Shown: in pieces, positions 49,401 through 58,430 of the stretch
How positions within the stretch are numbered: the first letter of the stretch is position 1
Layout: every line of letters starts with the position of its first letter
Origin: Thraustochytrium sp. TN22
Lineage: Eukaryota; Sar; Bigyra; Thraustochytrida; Thraustochytriidae
Reading direction: 5' to 3'
Assembly (NCBI GenBank): GCA_013306675.1
Contig: JABLUY010000078.1
Coordinates: forward strand, 1-64,000
Length of the DNA: 64,000 bases
Position numbers and translations under genes: made by a program
The notes under the pieces: generated by a model
What the model saw: the letters and a program-made list of their open reading frames with translations, nothing else
Databases searched by the model: none
Told to the model about the DNA's origin: nothing

Positions 49401-52400
49401 CCAAGTAGATGGCAGTGGAGGCCTTGGCAAGGGTCGAGTTGTCGCCGGCGTCAGCCGAGACAAAGTCGATGCTGCATGGGTTGTTGAGGCCGCAGGCCGC
49501 CTCGTTGTCGAGCTCAGGCGCAAAGTCACCGCTAACCACAACTCTCGACCCGCTCGGCAGCTCATGACAAATCTGCAGGTCGTACACCTGCCGGCTGCGG
49601 ACTGCCAGGCTGCGCCTCTCGCCGCCCACCACGATTACGTCAAAGACATCATCGCCCGAGCAGGTGCCCACGTCGTACGAGAGGGCGTCCATAGTCACCT
49701 CCAACTCGGGGACGGGCTCGTGCACGAAGTCGATCGCGTCGTCGAACGTTAGGGTGTCGAGGGCGCGGTGCGCCGGCAGCTGGTAGCGCCAGTCGTAGGA
49801 CGTTTGCACGCCAGCATCCTCGGTGAGGACGGCCCACTCGAGAGCGGCCGCCGGCACGCGGAGCTCCTGGAAGGTATCCAAGGTGAGGTCAAAGGTGTTC
49901 CACGCGCAACCGGACGCGAGCGACAGATTGAGCTGTGTTTCGAGCAGCAAGAAGTCGCACATCGTGGCAGCTGCGTGCACCGAGAGCGTGCGGACCTCGT
50001 CGTGCACGATGCCGATCCCGGAGATGTCGTCCTCGTCCACGTAGACGCCCGAGGCCGCGTCGAGGAAGCTCGCGGCGACCACGTCGCCGTCCGCGGGCAC
50101 GAAGCTGTGGTTCAGGTTGCCGAGCGCAAAGGTCAGGTAGTAGGTAGCGCCCATGGTGACGCCGAACTCGAAGACGCCGCTGGCATCGGTGGATGTGTCG
50201 ACAAGGGCCTGGTTCGTGGAAAGGTCAACAGCCGTCACCGTTACGTTCTCCACACCGCATGAAGACGCGTCCAGGTCGACACCAGCGCTCGGGAACGTGA
50301 CAGCGCCGCTCAGCACGCGTGACGTGACATCGACAAGGTAGATGGTCACGTCGTTGCTCCCGTGCACAAGATCGACGAGCGAGGTGCCTTCCACGCCCAG
50401 GGGCAGGGAGGCAGTCTCCACCGTGCCATACTCGCAGGGCTGGAGGCCGCACAGTCGGATGTCGCTGTCGCCCAGCTGCTTGGTCGCCGCCTGCACAAAG
50501 ACCTTGGTCGCGGCCGTGTTGTCCGAGTTCTCCACAAGCACGTCCGTCTCCGTTGGCGCGCCCGCTGCGGTAGTGATGCTCCGCACGAGGCCGTCCTGGT
50601 CGTTTTCGATGCTGAAGGTGACGTCCACGTTCGGCAGCACGACCGCCCCGCCCTTGTCCATGACGACGAACTCGACTCGGGCCTGCCATTTCACAGTACG
50701 ATCCTCGCACTGCCTCCATTTGGAACGAGAAAAGTCGGTTCCGCCGTCCAGGTACGCCCAGGTGGCAGGGATGCGGGACCTCGTCGCCACGTAGCTGGTC
50801 TCCATGCAAGCTCTGTACGAGTCGCCCAAGCCAAGCGGGAGCTGCACGGCCTCGTCGCCGCCCTGGTCGAGCAGGTCGTTGGCGTTGCAGTTCACGCGGT
50901 TCTCCAACAACAGCACGGGAGTCCCGGGCACGTCGTCCACCCAGAGCTCAAAGCCCTCCACCGTCGATGCGTGCAGCGAAGAGTTGAAGAAGGCAGTCAC
51001 GGAGATCTCGCCGTCCTTGATGGTCTGCGCGAAGCGGATCCCGTCCGGCCTGTAGTACGTGTCAAATGGGAAGGTTGCCGGTTCCTCGTACGCCCGGGCC
51101 GTCACCTCCCGGCCAAGGTCCGAGTCCTGGCAAATGTTGTGCTCGCAGGTCGGTCCCGAGTACGCGTTGCCCTGGCAGCTGTCGCAAAGGCCGTCCCCGT
51201 AGCCCAGGGCGTTGGTGTAGCCCCAGCACGAGCCCTGGGCGCAGTTACCCCTGGCCAAGACGCACTTGACGTCTGCGCAGCCGCCGTCCACGTAGTGCTC
51301 TGCATTGGCACAGTCGTCTTGAGGCTGCAACTCTCTCGACCCGAATGGGATGCTGGGGCACAGGTCGGCGTTGTTGCACGCCTTCGGGAGCTCATGCGGG
51401 TTGTCGCAGAAGTGTCCCGAGGGGCATGCGTCGCACTTGTCGTGGACCCCTGCAATGGTCGGATTCACGAAGAAGCCGGTCCGGCAGGTGGTGCAGTACT
51501 TCAATCCGACATCCAGGCTCGATGCTTGGTTGGCGTTGGCAATCTTAGGCGCGCCGAGAGTTCTCTTCTTCCAGAAGCAGTCGCCGTTGCTGGGTCTCCA
51601 GTCAAAGAGTTCGCAGTTGTCGATCTCCTGGCACTTGCGCCGGCACTCGTGAAAGTTGCTCACATCAGTGAGTTTGCCGCCAGTCGTCCACTGACTCATG
51701 GAGCCCTTCATAGTGCAGCCAGGGTTGTACCGGTTCATGCTGAGCAGATTCTCTTCGAATTCCTGGCCGCAGAACAGGTTCCCGGTGATCTCGCTTGGTT
51801 GTGCCCCACGAGTCGGTGCCGTGTAGTGACTTGCATCGCTCGAAGCGATGCCGGAGAAGAGCTCGCATTTGTCGCTGTCCCAATTGTACCTGTAGGAAAG
51901 GCACACGTCGGCGTAGCTACTGAAGTCGTTGTCCGTGTCGTCGCCGATGCCGCGGCACATTTCCGGGACGAAGCTGTAATACATTGAGTGCGCAGTGAAA
52001 GATCTCATTCCTCCGATGACATTGCCGTCCAACCAGACAGTTTGCCAATCGTGATCCCCGCCCGACTTGGAGATCGGGCCGTATTTCGTCTCCTCGGGCT
52101 GGCGTCCCGTCGTTTTGCCGAAAAAGCTGGCGGAGTAGCACGGCGTGATCATAGCCTTCTTCGCATAGCCTGGCAAACCGCCATCGTTGGCGTACTTCCT
52201 AACGCCGAGCGTCTTCCGGTGATGCCAAACGCCATAGTCGCCGTTGTAGTAGCGCACGTTGACGCCACGCTCCCAGCTGTTCTTGTATGTGGCCAAGCAC
52301 TTCGCGTGGCAGGCCTCTACGGTTTCTACGTTCCAGATGGTATTCGTGGCCTGCTCTTGCGGGCCCTCAATAAACCAATCTGCCTGGTTGTGGTCATGAT

Positions 52401-52578
52401 AAAATTTGCGGATATAGTGCTTCGTCCTGCCTGCAAAGGCGCAAGCAAGCTGCCCCTGCAGATTCGTGGTCATGCTCGGCAACGATGCCAGCATTTCGCC
52501 GCGCACCAGGCTCACGATCATGGCCGCAGCAATGGCCAGTCCGAGCGCAACCATTGCCCGTACATTCTTCATCCTCAT
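46477..52578 (-). CDS. Giant type I surface protein with PAN-like, Cys-rich and beta-domain regions
   Basis: 2033 residues in a single exon from ATG 52578 (a second Met two codons on). The N-terminus MKNVRAMVALGLAIAAAMIVSLVRG is a signal peptide. Residues ~40-400 hold PAN/apple-like modules (VEACHAKCLATYKNSW; FHECRRKCQEIDNCELFDW). A Cys-rich stretch (about 400-520) carries TNFR/EGF-like spacings such as CDACPSGHFC. Beta-rich, Cna-B or carboxypeptidase-regulatory-like repeats follow (VLSGAVTFPSAGVDLD, DASGVFEFGVTMGATYYLTF). The rest of the ectodomain is Thr/Ser/Val-rich. One TM helix lies near 1925-1948 (VAVAVGTSAALLFVVAAAVL), then an 85-residue tail rich in basic residues. A cell-surface adhesion or recognition role is inferred from layout only. 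The whole-length family is not recognised. Confidence 0.85.
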   Translation of the reverse strand: MRMKNVRAMVALGLAIAAAMIVSLVRGEMLASLPSMTTNLQGQLACAFAGRTKHYIRKFYHDHNQADWFIEGPQEQATNTIWNVETVEACHAKCLATYKNSWERGVNVRYYNGDYGVWHHRKTLGVRKYANDGGLPGYAKKAMITPCYSASFFGKTTGRQPEETKYGPISKSGGDHDWQTVWLDGNVIGGMRSFTAHSMYYSFVPEMCRGIGDDTDNDFSSYADVCLSYRYNWDSDKCELFSGIASSDASHYTAPTRGAQPSEITGNLFCGQEFEENLLSMNRYNPGCTMKGSMSQWTTGGKLTDVSNFHECRRKCQEIDNCELFDWRPSNGDCFWKKRTLGAPKIANANQASSLDVGLKYCTTCRTGFFVNPTIAGVHDKCDACPSGHFCDNPHELPKACNNADLCPSIPFGSRELQPQDDCANAEHYVDGGCADVKCVLARGNCAQGSCWGYTNALGYGDGLCDSCQGNAYSGPTCEHNICQDSDLGREVTARAYEEPATFPFDTYYRPDGIRFAQTIKDGEISVTAFFNSSLHASTVEGFELWVDDVPGTPVLLLENRVNCNANDLLDQGGDEAVQLPLGLGDSYRACMETSYVATRSRIPATWAYLDGGTDFSRSKWRQCEDRTVKWQARVEFVVMDKGGAVVLPNVDVTFSIENDQDGLVRSITTAAGAPTETDVLVENSDNTAATKVFVQAATKQLGDSDIRLCGLQPCEYGTVETASLPLGVEGTSLVDLVHGSNDVTIYLVDVTSRVLSGAVTFPSAGVDLDASSCGVENVTVTAVDLSTNQALVDTSTDASGVFEFGVTMGATYYLTFALGNLNHSFVPADGDVVAASFLDAASGVYVDEDDISGIGIVHDEVRTLSVHAAATMCDFLLLETQLNLSLASGCAWNTFDLTLDTFQELRVPAAALEWAVLTEDAGVQTSYDWRYQLPAHRALDTLTFDDAIDFVHEPVPELEVTMDALSYDVGTCSGDDVFDVIVVGGERRSLAVRSRQVYDLQICHELPSGSRVVVSGDFAPELDNEAACGLNNPCSIDFVSADAGDNSTLAKASTAIYLGAPASMLNESIPEEIAPPATPDDPPSRFIRSAVAKLFNEAVWQSEEATGVTSVSWNMLVVGTVVNEANSIVIFTEDSVAPILYLYAPPVTYAGVFGSYSEVSWTGSLSITQDKTYFSTQTRSSGDGLGSYDKVNFLGVSASVDDTTVSSVAKTYVYGYGNDVTVSTEEMTLLLRTPAGQHGDTGDMVFLMGSVSNLTDTTLVSFNTTICSVVGDRSIVWSPPVPSFIYQSRADIKRAIADMDETMQVSECAQAPVPLEKEICTRARTGRSNWDTLLDAWAQDYRDALNNPFDISGQELLDVGSTANTLAFGSGIVQISDSVSNVRSEVVDYMSYTEVNNTNRDLNIKAGLEAVYTLLGLSNEQTSTIKVTKVWSSVDTFELTDFTTESTTKEITYTTYLRQATTGDDLSVRFYKSPRSGAHVYRVLGGKSSCPYIPGTTARQVVKLRAQGDTALLVDGDSGSFSFYIDLTDSVDYESFDVTIAVDGSSATGDFIYRVGDQSLISPVTVNVGTTGLHEVVVYFQRLSSLAVHKGVTFTVAAACDSSTAKTLTYRLDWPSDCPAIYWTGALAETGSTWTVTSVSPTLDLSFSRADSYNLDDLTSTVEVWYVRYLDGFEVGEWARLGAFAADISTLTYDAADLPFAETGTYLLELRAVCRNAKLVKVGEMRSDRRIGMLDTQGPQMLAWMSIPRIKQQGGVLPLAKVRFSEPIDCVYTGLGVDIEVQLADNSTVAIDASITCSPALSQLTVFGDMDTSLSNGTADITISGVRDLHGNQAADISGDVSTRRRALAADTAFSQSFILPDYASASISATAYNMQRQTASERAALVADVRSSLLPSSAFPSTFKVEDLDEDLDENGAGGSSSTVAVAVGTSAALLFVVAAAVLVVLRRRRARAAADATYAKAAPRGSINPLFDFDESPSLEGGTRSARIRDLMDRFVQALGVSSAEALQAYAKRGDKANNSATAATVDAAI

Positions 52579-53436
52579 CTCTTTGCCCTATTCTCCCTCT
52601 CACTCCTTGCCGCGCGATGCAGGTCTGGTGCGCGCTCGTCTCGTCTCCGAGTCTTGGTTGCATTCGCGATGGGCCGATTCCGAGTCGCTGACTGATGTGT
52701 GAGTTCAAAAACTCGAATGGTTAAGGTTGCCTGGCCTGAGAATCCACTGCCGTCGAGCATTTGTCTCTCGAAGGTACCCGATACAATGCTACCATGCTCA
52801 CGACCGTCCCGGGCTGGCCGGGCAGGAGGTCTCACTACATCCTGCATCCACCCGCGAGCATCATCTCTCGGCCTCCAAGTTGGACACTTGCGACGACTTG
52901 CGTAGCTGCGAGCAGAAAAGCAGGCGCGCGCCAATCGCTGAACCTCATCCACCCGCCACCGTCTGGGGTTCGCGCGTGTGCCGCGCAGTGAAATCACTCA
53001 CTGCCAGCCCCAGACGGAACCAGTGCAGTGAACGGCCGGCTCGGCCGGCCAGCCGCCGCGCGCCGTCGCGAGCGAGTGTGAATGAACTACAGGCCAGGGT
53101 GAAGCATTCCCACAGCAGCACGGCGCGGCGGCGGAGCAAGCGCGCGAACCACTGCGGCACTGCCCAATGTTTTGCAAATTACGGGCTCGCAGGTCAATGA
53201 TGCACACCGGCGGCCCAGAGTGAGAGCTCGAGTCTTTCCGAGTCAGGCGATTTACCTTGCCAACATTGGCTCGTGGCAGGCCAGCCACCGTGACCGGCGT
53301 GACGGCGACTTGCTGGCGGTGAACGAGCAGATTGGCGCGCAGATCAGAGTTCCAAAACTGCGCGAGCAGAAGGTATGGTGGTAACTCTGTTTGTCCTGGC
53401 TGTCTGGGCCGCGGCTCATCGCGCCATGACGCCGCA

Positions 53437-53632
53437 GAACGCTCTTGCAACGCCGTGCGGCCCGTGCCAACTTGAAGCGAAGCGAGCAGAAAGGCGCGCT
53501 CTCAGGCTCTTCTCGTGACTTATTAGCTTGACGAGCTCGCAGGACGCTCGCTCCTGCAACGACGTGCGACGCGCGGACCGACTTGAAGTGAAGCGAGCAG
53601 AAAGTTGGCGCGCGCTCGTCTCGTGGCTCACT
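53437..53632. repeat. Imperfect direct repeat of about 85 bp
   Basis: Copies at about 53437-53522 and 53542-53632 share GCAACGxCGTGCG, then ACTTGAAGxGAAGCGAGCAGAAAG and a CGCGCTC...CTCGTG end. Each copy contains an ACTTGAAG motif. Confidence 0.65.
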
Positions 53633-54415
53633 CTCCGCCTTGGGGCCTGCAGTGGTTCGCGCGCGTGCCATGCTTTGCGACTACCACTGTGGCACCGGCA
53701 GACAAAGTTCGCGGTCGCCGGGCGGCGGCCGCCCACCGTGACCGGCCGCGCCGCCGCAGAGGCAGAATGCCCGGGCCGTCCGGCGCGCGCCCCGCACTGC
53801 ATTCTGCCTGTGGGGCAGTGTGGGCCGTGTCATGCGAACTTGAGTGAAGCTCTCTAATTCATTCACTGAGCACACAGGAACCCATCCATATTTTCTGGAA
53901 GCGCGCTGCTATCTACCGCGTTTCGCGGGCAGTGACGGCAGTCTGCAGCCTGGCTCTGGCGCGCAAGGCTCAAGCCAAGTCAGCTGGCAGAGCGAGCAAA
54001 CCGGTACAGATTGGCCGATCATTGGCGGCGCAACGCAACGCGTTGCGCTGAATTTATAGAATGCACTTCGCGCCAGCGGCCAAGAGATGGCGCCGGCCGC
54101 TTGCAGCTTTGCATTTGCCGTTTCCTGCCCTCTGGCTGCGGGCCGTGACGAACAATCTCTGCAAGGCCACATGACGTCGGGATTGCAGCGCAAGCGAGTC
54201 ACATGAACGCCGAGTCTGACTGCGAGCTCTCTTAGCTAGGCTCTCGTTCGACTCATTTTTCTTCTTTGAAAGCGCCGCTGACTGGCCATGGTGGGTGCAG
54301 CCTAGTAGCTCCTCGGGTTGGCGCGTGCCAAAACGAACACATGGCGCAAATCGGTAGCGCAACTTTTCTGTTGGTTCAGAAGGACAAGCGACTGCAGCGA
54401 GCAGACGCCCTCCGG

Positions 54416-54436
54416 CTGACAGTGAGTCACTGTCAG
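54416..54436. promoter_or_regulatory. Perfect 21-bp palindrome built from the CTGACAGTGAG motif
   Basis: Arms CTGACAGTGA and TCACTGTCAG are exact reverse complements around a single G. Both halves are the recurrent motif, so it is a dimer-type site. It lies 730 bp upstream of HBS1 and about 1.84 kb upstream of the divergent surface-protein start. Confidence 0.55.
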
Positions 54437-54589
54437 CAGGCGACCGAAGATGGCGGCTTTCAAGTTCACCTTTGAGTGGGCATTGCTGTGCAATGCCACC
54501 TGGCCAGTGAGCCCTCAACAAGTCGAATTCTGTAATTATCGGCCACGGTCACAGACTCGGTCTCTGCTTTTCGAGAAATCTTCATGTGT

Positions 54590-54598
54590 CTTCAAGTT
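54590..54598 (-). promoter_or_regulatory. AACTTGAAG motif (reverse)
   Basis: A perfect reverse copy 568 bp upstream of the HBS1 start. Confidence 0.4.
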
Positions 54599-54744
54599 TG
54601 TCGCCCGCCTCGGGCGCCTCGGGGCCGGTGGCGGGTTCTCACACACGATCAGGAACCCCAACACCACCTTTCCAGCGTTCTGCTCGTAGCGCTCTCTCTC
54701 CAAGTGGCGCTTCACGGTGGCGCTGCACGGCGATCTTATAGTTC

Positions 54745-54834
54745 CTCTCGACGTCGCCCCTCTCGACGTCGCCTCGCAAGATGTCGCCCCTCAAGACGTC
54801 GTCCACCTCGATGGTGCCCCCCTCGACGGCGTCC
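54745..54834. repeat. Six tandem 15-bp units
   Basis: Units of consensus CTCTCGACGTCGCCC abut exactly from 54745 to 54834. On the minus strand the frame reads a pentapeptide series GDVER/GDILR/GDVLR. The frame on both sides shows no recognisable protein. Confidence 0.8.
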
Positions 54835-55165
54835 CTCTCCGGCATCTTTATTGCCTGACAGATAGCCCGGCCCGGCCCGGGTGAGGCCCAGGCCAGGCCG
54901 CAGTCCTGCGCGGCGCTAGGCGCGGCGCGAGACGAGACTGCGCGGCGCGGCGCGGCGGCGGCGGCGGGCGGCGGGAGCGGCGGCCGATCGGCGGCTGGAG
55001 CCTGCGTGCGTGCTGCGTGCGTGCTCTGCAAGGTGCTGCTGCGCGAGGGCGACATCGAGACGAGGGGTTGGCGCTCGCTCGCTGCTCACGAGGCTCCGGC
55101 GCAGATCGCTGCGCGAACGCGGCCGCGGCGGCGGGGGCGCTCGCGCGCGCGGGGCGTAGGCCAGG

Positions 55166-57454
55166 ATGCGGCGCATCAACCCCACGTACGATGAGGACGA
55201 CATGTACGACGACTATGACGACGATGTGAGTTGGATCTCGCGTGCAAGGTGCCAGGTGCCGGGTGCCAGGAGCTGCGCTCGACCTAGAACGCTTCGCCTG
55301 GAGCCAACGTCGCAGACGGATGACTAACGCAAGAGGCGGCAACAGTACTACGAGGACGAGTCGTACGCGGAGCAGGAGGCCGCCATGCTCGCTGCGCAGT
55401 ACGCAGCCCCGCAACCGGGCGCGGGCACGGACGCGCAAAGCCTCAGCGCGGAGCAGCATCAGACGCAAATGCAGCAGCAGCAGCAACAACAGATGCAGCA
55501 GGACTTTCCCTCCCTTGCGCCGGCGCCGGCGCCGGCCCCATCACCGGCGCAGCCCATCATTGGCATTGCCAAGAAGCAGGGCAACAAGAAGAAGAACAAG
55601 AACAAGGGCCCTTCGAGCGGCCCGTCCATCAGCCAGCAGCAGCAGAAGCAGCAGCAGCAGCAACAACAACAGCAGACGCCTGCGCCGGCACAGGAGGATC
55701 TGACGGCCAAGGTGTTCCAGCTGACGGAAGTGATTCCGGACGTGCCGCAGCGACGCATCCGCGAGGTGCTCCAGGAGCACGGTGGGCAGATGGAGGCGGC
55801 CATGGCGCAGCTCCTGGAGGAGCAGGAGCGCGAGGCGCTCGTGCAGCAGGAGAGGGCGGCTGCGGGCCGCGCCACGGCCAGCAAGCCGGTCGTCCTCAGC
55901 CTTGGAGGCTCCGAGGCACCGCCCGCTTCGGCCGCCACCCCGGCGGAGCCCAAGCCGGCGCCACCAAGCAGCAAGGCGGAACCGGAGGCGGTGTCCGCCA
56001 AGGCGGCGGGCGCGCAGGCCAAGACCGCGAAGCGGGTGGGCGCAGCGGCGGCTGGCGCCGGCGGCCAAGGCGAGAACCGGTACGCGAAGTTCGTGAGCAA
56101 GCTGGAGAAGCTCAAGCTGGACCCGACCGAGGGCGACGAGAAGCCGAACCTGAACCTGGTGGTGGTGGGTCACGTCGACGCCGGCAAGAGCACGCTCATG
56201 GGCCACCTGCTGTACCAGCTCAAGTACGTGTCGCAGCGCGACATGCACAAGTTCCAGAAGGAGGCTAAACAGCTCAACAAGGGATCGTTCGCGTTCGCGT
56301 GGGTGCTGGACGAGCACGAGGACGAGCGCGAGCGCGGCGTGACCGTGGACGTGGGTGTCAAGTACTTTGAGACGGACCACCGGTGCGTGACGCTGCTGGA
56401 CGCGCCGGGCCACCGCGACTTTGTGCCAAACATGATCTCGGGCGCGGCACAGGGCGACGTGGCCGTACTGGTGGTGCCGGCGAGCACGGGCGAGTTCGAG
56501 AGCAGCTTCCAGAACAACGGGCAGACCAAGGAGCACGCCCTCTTGGTGCGGTACTGCGGGATCCGCAAGCTCATCATTGCCGTAAACAAGATGGACATGT
56601 GCGGGTGGTCGCAGGCGCGCTTCACCGAGGTCTCGGACACGCTGCGCGACTTTCTGGTGCAGGGCGGCTACGCGGCGGACGACCTCATCTTCATCCCGGT
56701 GAGCGGGCTGGAGGGCGGCAACCTTGTGGACCCGCTGCCGGAGGGCGTGTGCGACTGGTACAAGGGCCCGTCCGTGACGCAGTGCATTGACTCCTTGCCG
56801 CCCGTGGCGCGCCCGGCCAACAAGCCGCTACGCCTTGTGGTGGCTGACATCTTCAAGACGATCCTACTGGGCTCCATGACGGTGAGCGGCAAGATCGAGG
56901 CGGGCGTGATCCAGGAGGGCGACAGCGTCATGGTGGCGCCGTCCATGTCGCTGGCCAAGGTCAAGGGGATCCACCGGCATCGCGGCAAGGAGCTCGTGCC
57001 GGCCAAGTACGCGCGTGCCGGCGAGAACGTCGACGTCGGTCTGCAGGGCCTGGAGGAGAGCATGATCGGGCTGTCCAGCGTGCTGTGCGAGGCGAAGTTC
57101 CCCATCCCGGTGGTGCGCTACTTTGAGGCCGAGATCGTCACCTTTGAGGGCCTGGCTGTGCCTCTGCTCAACGGCACGCAGGTGCAGCTGCACGCGCAGA
57201 GCTCGCAGACCGTGGCGCACGTGCTCAAGCTGGCCTCCGTGCGCGGCAAGGACGGCAAGGACAAGGCCAACCCGCGCTTCGTGCGCAAGAACCAAACAGC
57301 ACGCGTCTTCATTCAGACGGAGGATCCGATATGTATCGAGCGCTTCGAGGACTTTCGCCCGCTCTCGCGCATCCTGCTGCGCCAGGGAGGCATCACCGTG
57401 GCAGCCGGCCGCGTGATGGACTTCAAGGCGCCGCGCCGCGCCAAGCGTGGTTGA
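55166..57454 (+). CDS. HBS1: HBS1, ribosome-rescue GTPase
   Basis: Exon 1 (55166-55225) encodes MRRINPTYDEDDMYDDYDDD; a 120-nt GTGAGT...ACAG intron leads to exon 2 (55346-57454). Total 722 residues. HBS1 with Pelota/Dom34 splits stalled ribosomes and triggers no-go decay. The acidic N-terminal stretch and the CUE/UBA-like helix (LTAKVFQLTEVIPDVPQRR) are the HBS1 N-domain; long poly-Gln flanks it. GTPase motifs start near residue 292: GHVDAGKST, ERGVTVDVG, DAPGHRDF, NKMD. The core FAFAWVLDEHEDERERGVTVDVG is HBS1-type rather than eRF3 or EF1A. Beta-barrel domains 2 and 3 follow to the end. Without exon 1 the coding sequence would begin inside the acidic motif at YYEDES, which supports the splice. 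Confidence 0.92.
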
Positions 57455-57464
57455 CAGTGAGCGT

Positions 57465-57612
57465 GAGGCCCGGGAAGCATTTGCTTTGCAAGCGGCGATC
57501 AAGCAAGGCAGGAGGAATAGCAACGCTAAGAGCTCGTTGCGCCACGAGGCCCGGGAGGCATTTGCTTTGCAAGTGGCGATCAAGCAAGACATGAGCAATG
57601 GCTAAGCTAAGA
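57465..57612. repeat. 81-bp tandem repeat behind HBS1
   Basis: Two copies, starting at 57465 and 57546, nearly identical over the first 43 bp of each. On the plus strand, one frame off from HBS1, they read EAREAFALQAAIKQ and EAREAFALQVAIKQ, in phase with each other, before TAA. They sit immediately after the HBS1 stop. Confidence 0.75.
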
Positions 57613-57857
57613 ACTCGTTCCTTGGTGGTGAATGCTGTAAGAGAGAGGGACGTGACGCGCAGGGCTCGGTCGGGCCGGGCGGTGGGTGTGCTGTGAGGCG
57701 GCCCATCTGGGCACAGACGGACAGGCCTTGCAACCGAAGCGCGAGAGCGCGCGCATGGACGCAGACGCGCGCGTCCACACCGCACTGCACCGCACTGCAC
57801 CGTACCGCACGGCCTCGCCTCGCCTCGCCTCGCTCGCTCGCTCGCGCTTGGCGTCGC

Positions 57858-58302
57858 TTACTTGGCCTGCGGGTGCTGAGTCACGAACTTGACGGCGTCC
57901 GCGCAGGTGAGGATCTTCTCGGCCTGATCGTCGGGGATCTCAATAACAAACTCCTCCTCGATGGCCATCACGAGCTCGACGGCGTCGAGCGAGTCGAGGC
58001 CGAGGTCGTTGATGAAGTGCGCCTCGGGCGTCAGCTTGCTCTGGTCCACCTTGTCAAAGTTCTTGAGCACCTCCATGACGCGGTCCTTGACCTCCGCCTC
58101 CGGCAGGAACGTGGAGCTCGTCGCGAGCCCGCGCACGCCGACCGCGCGCACGGCGGGCGCCGCCGCCAGCCGCAGCCGCGCGGGCGCCGCCGGCGCCGCC
58201 GCCAGCCGCGCCCCGGCGCGCGCGCGCCGCCGCCGCGCCGCCGCGCGCCGCCGCCGCGCGCAGGCCGCCCGCCGCCACCGTCGTCACCGCGCGCCGCATC
58301 AT
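57858..58302 (-). CDS. Mitochondrial acyl carrier protein, with a frame discontinuity in the transit peptide
   Basis: The body (57858 to about 58130) encodes a complete [22 protein letters not shown], then the phosphopantetheine site [39 protein letters not shown]. It carries the growing acyl chain in mitochondrial fatty-acid synthesis and supports Fe-S and complex I assembly. The body frame has no ATG: it reaches TGA upstream with only GTG near 58151. In the neighbouring frame, ATGATG at 58297-58302 begins [20 protein letters not shown], a typical mitochondrial presequence, which runs into a GCG-rich low-complexity tract (about 58160-58260). A one-base slip in that tract would explain it, so the gene is likely intact with an assembly or sequencing slip. 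Confidence 0.8.
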
Positions 58303-58398
58303 GCTCGCTCGCTCGCTCCTGCCGCGCGCCGCTTTCTTCTTTCCTCGCTGCGCAGCTGCTCCCGCCCGCGCTCCTGCGCCTCCTCCTCCTCCTCTCCC

Positions 58399-58430
<32 letters not shown>

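Larger units (their letters stand above)
52579..55165. other. 2.6-kb gene-poor spacer with repeats and regulatory motifs
   Basis: Between the 5' ends of the surface-protein gene and HBS1. No supported gene. It contains an imperfect direct repeat at 53437-53632, a perfect palindrome at 54416-54436, six 15-bp units at 54745-54834, AACTTGAAG copies (53469, 54590) and CACCGTGAC/CACGGTCAC boxes (53288, 53737, 54543). Confidence 0.6.

Noticed and set aside
50362-51987. A 541-residue plus-strand frame opposite the giant surface protein
   Set aside because: Antisense shadow with Val/Ala/His/Arg-rich composition; the minus strand frame is 2033 residues with signal peptide, modules and TM helix.
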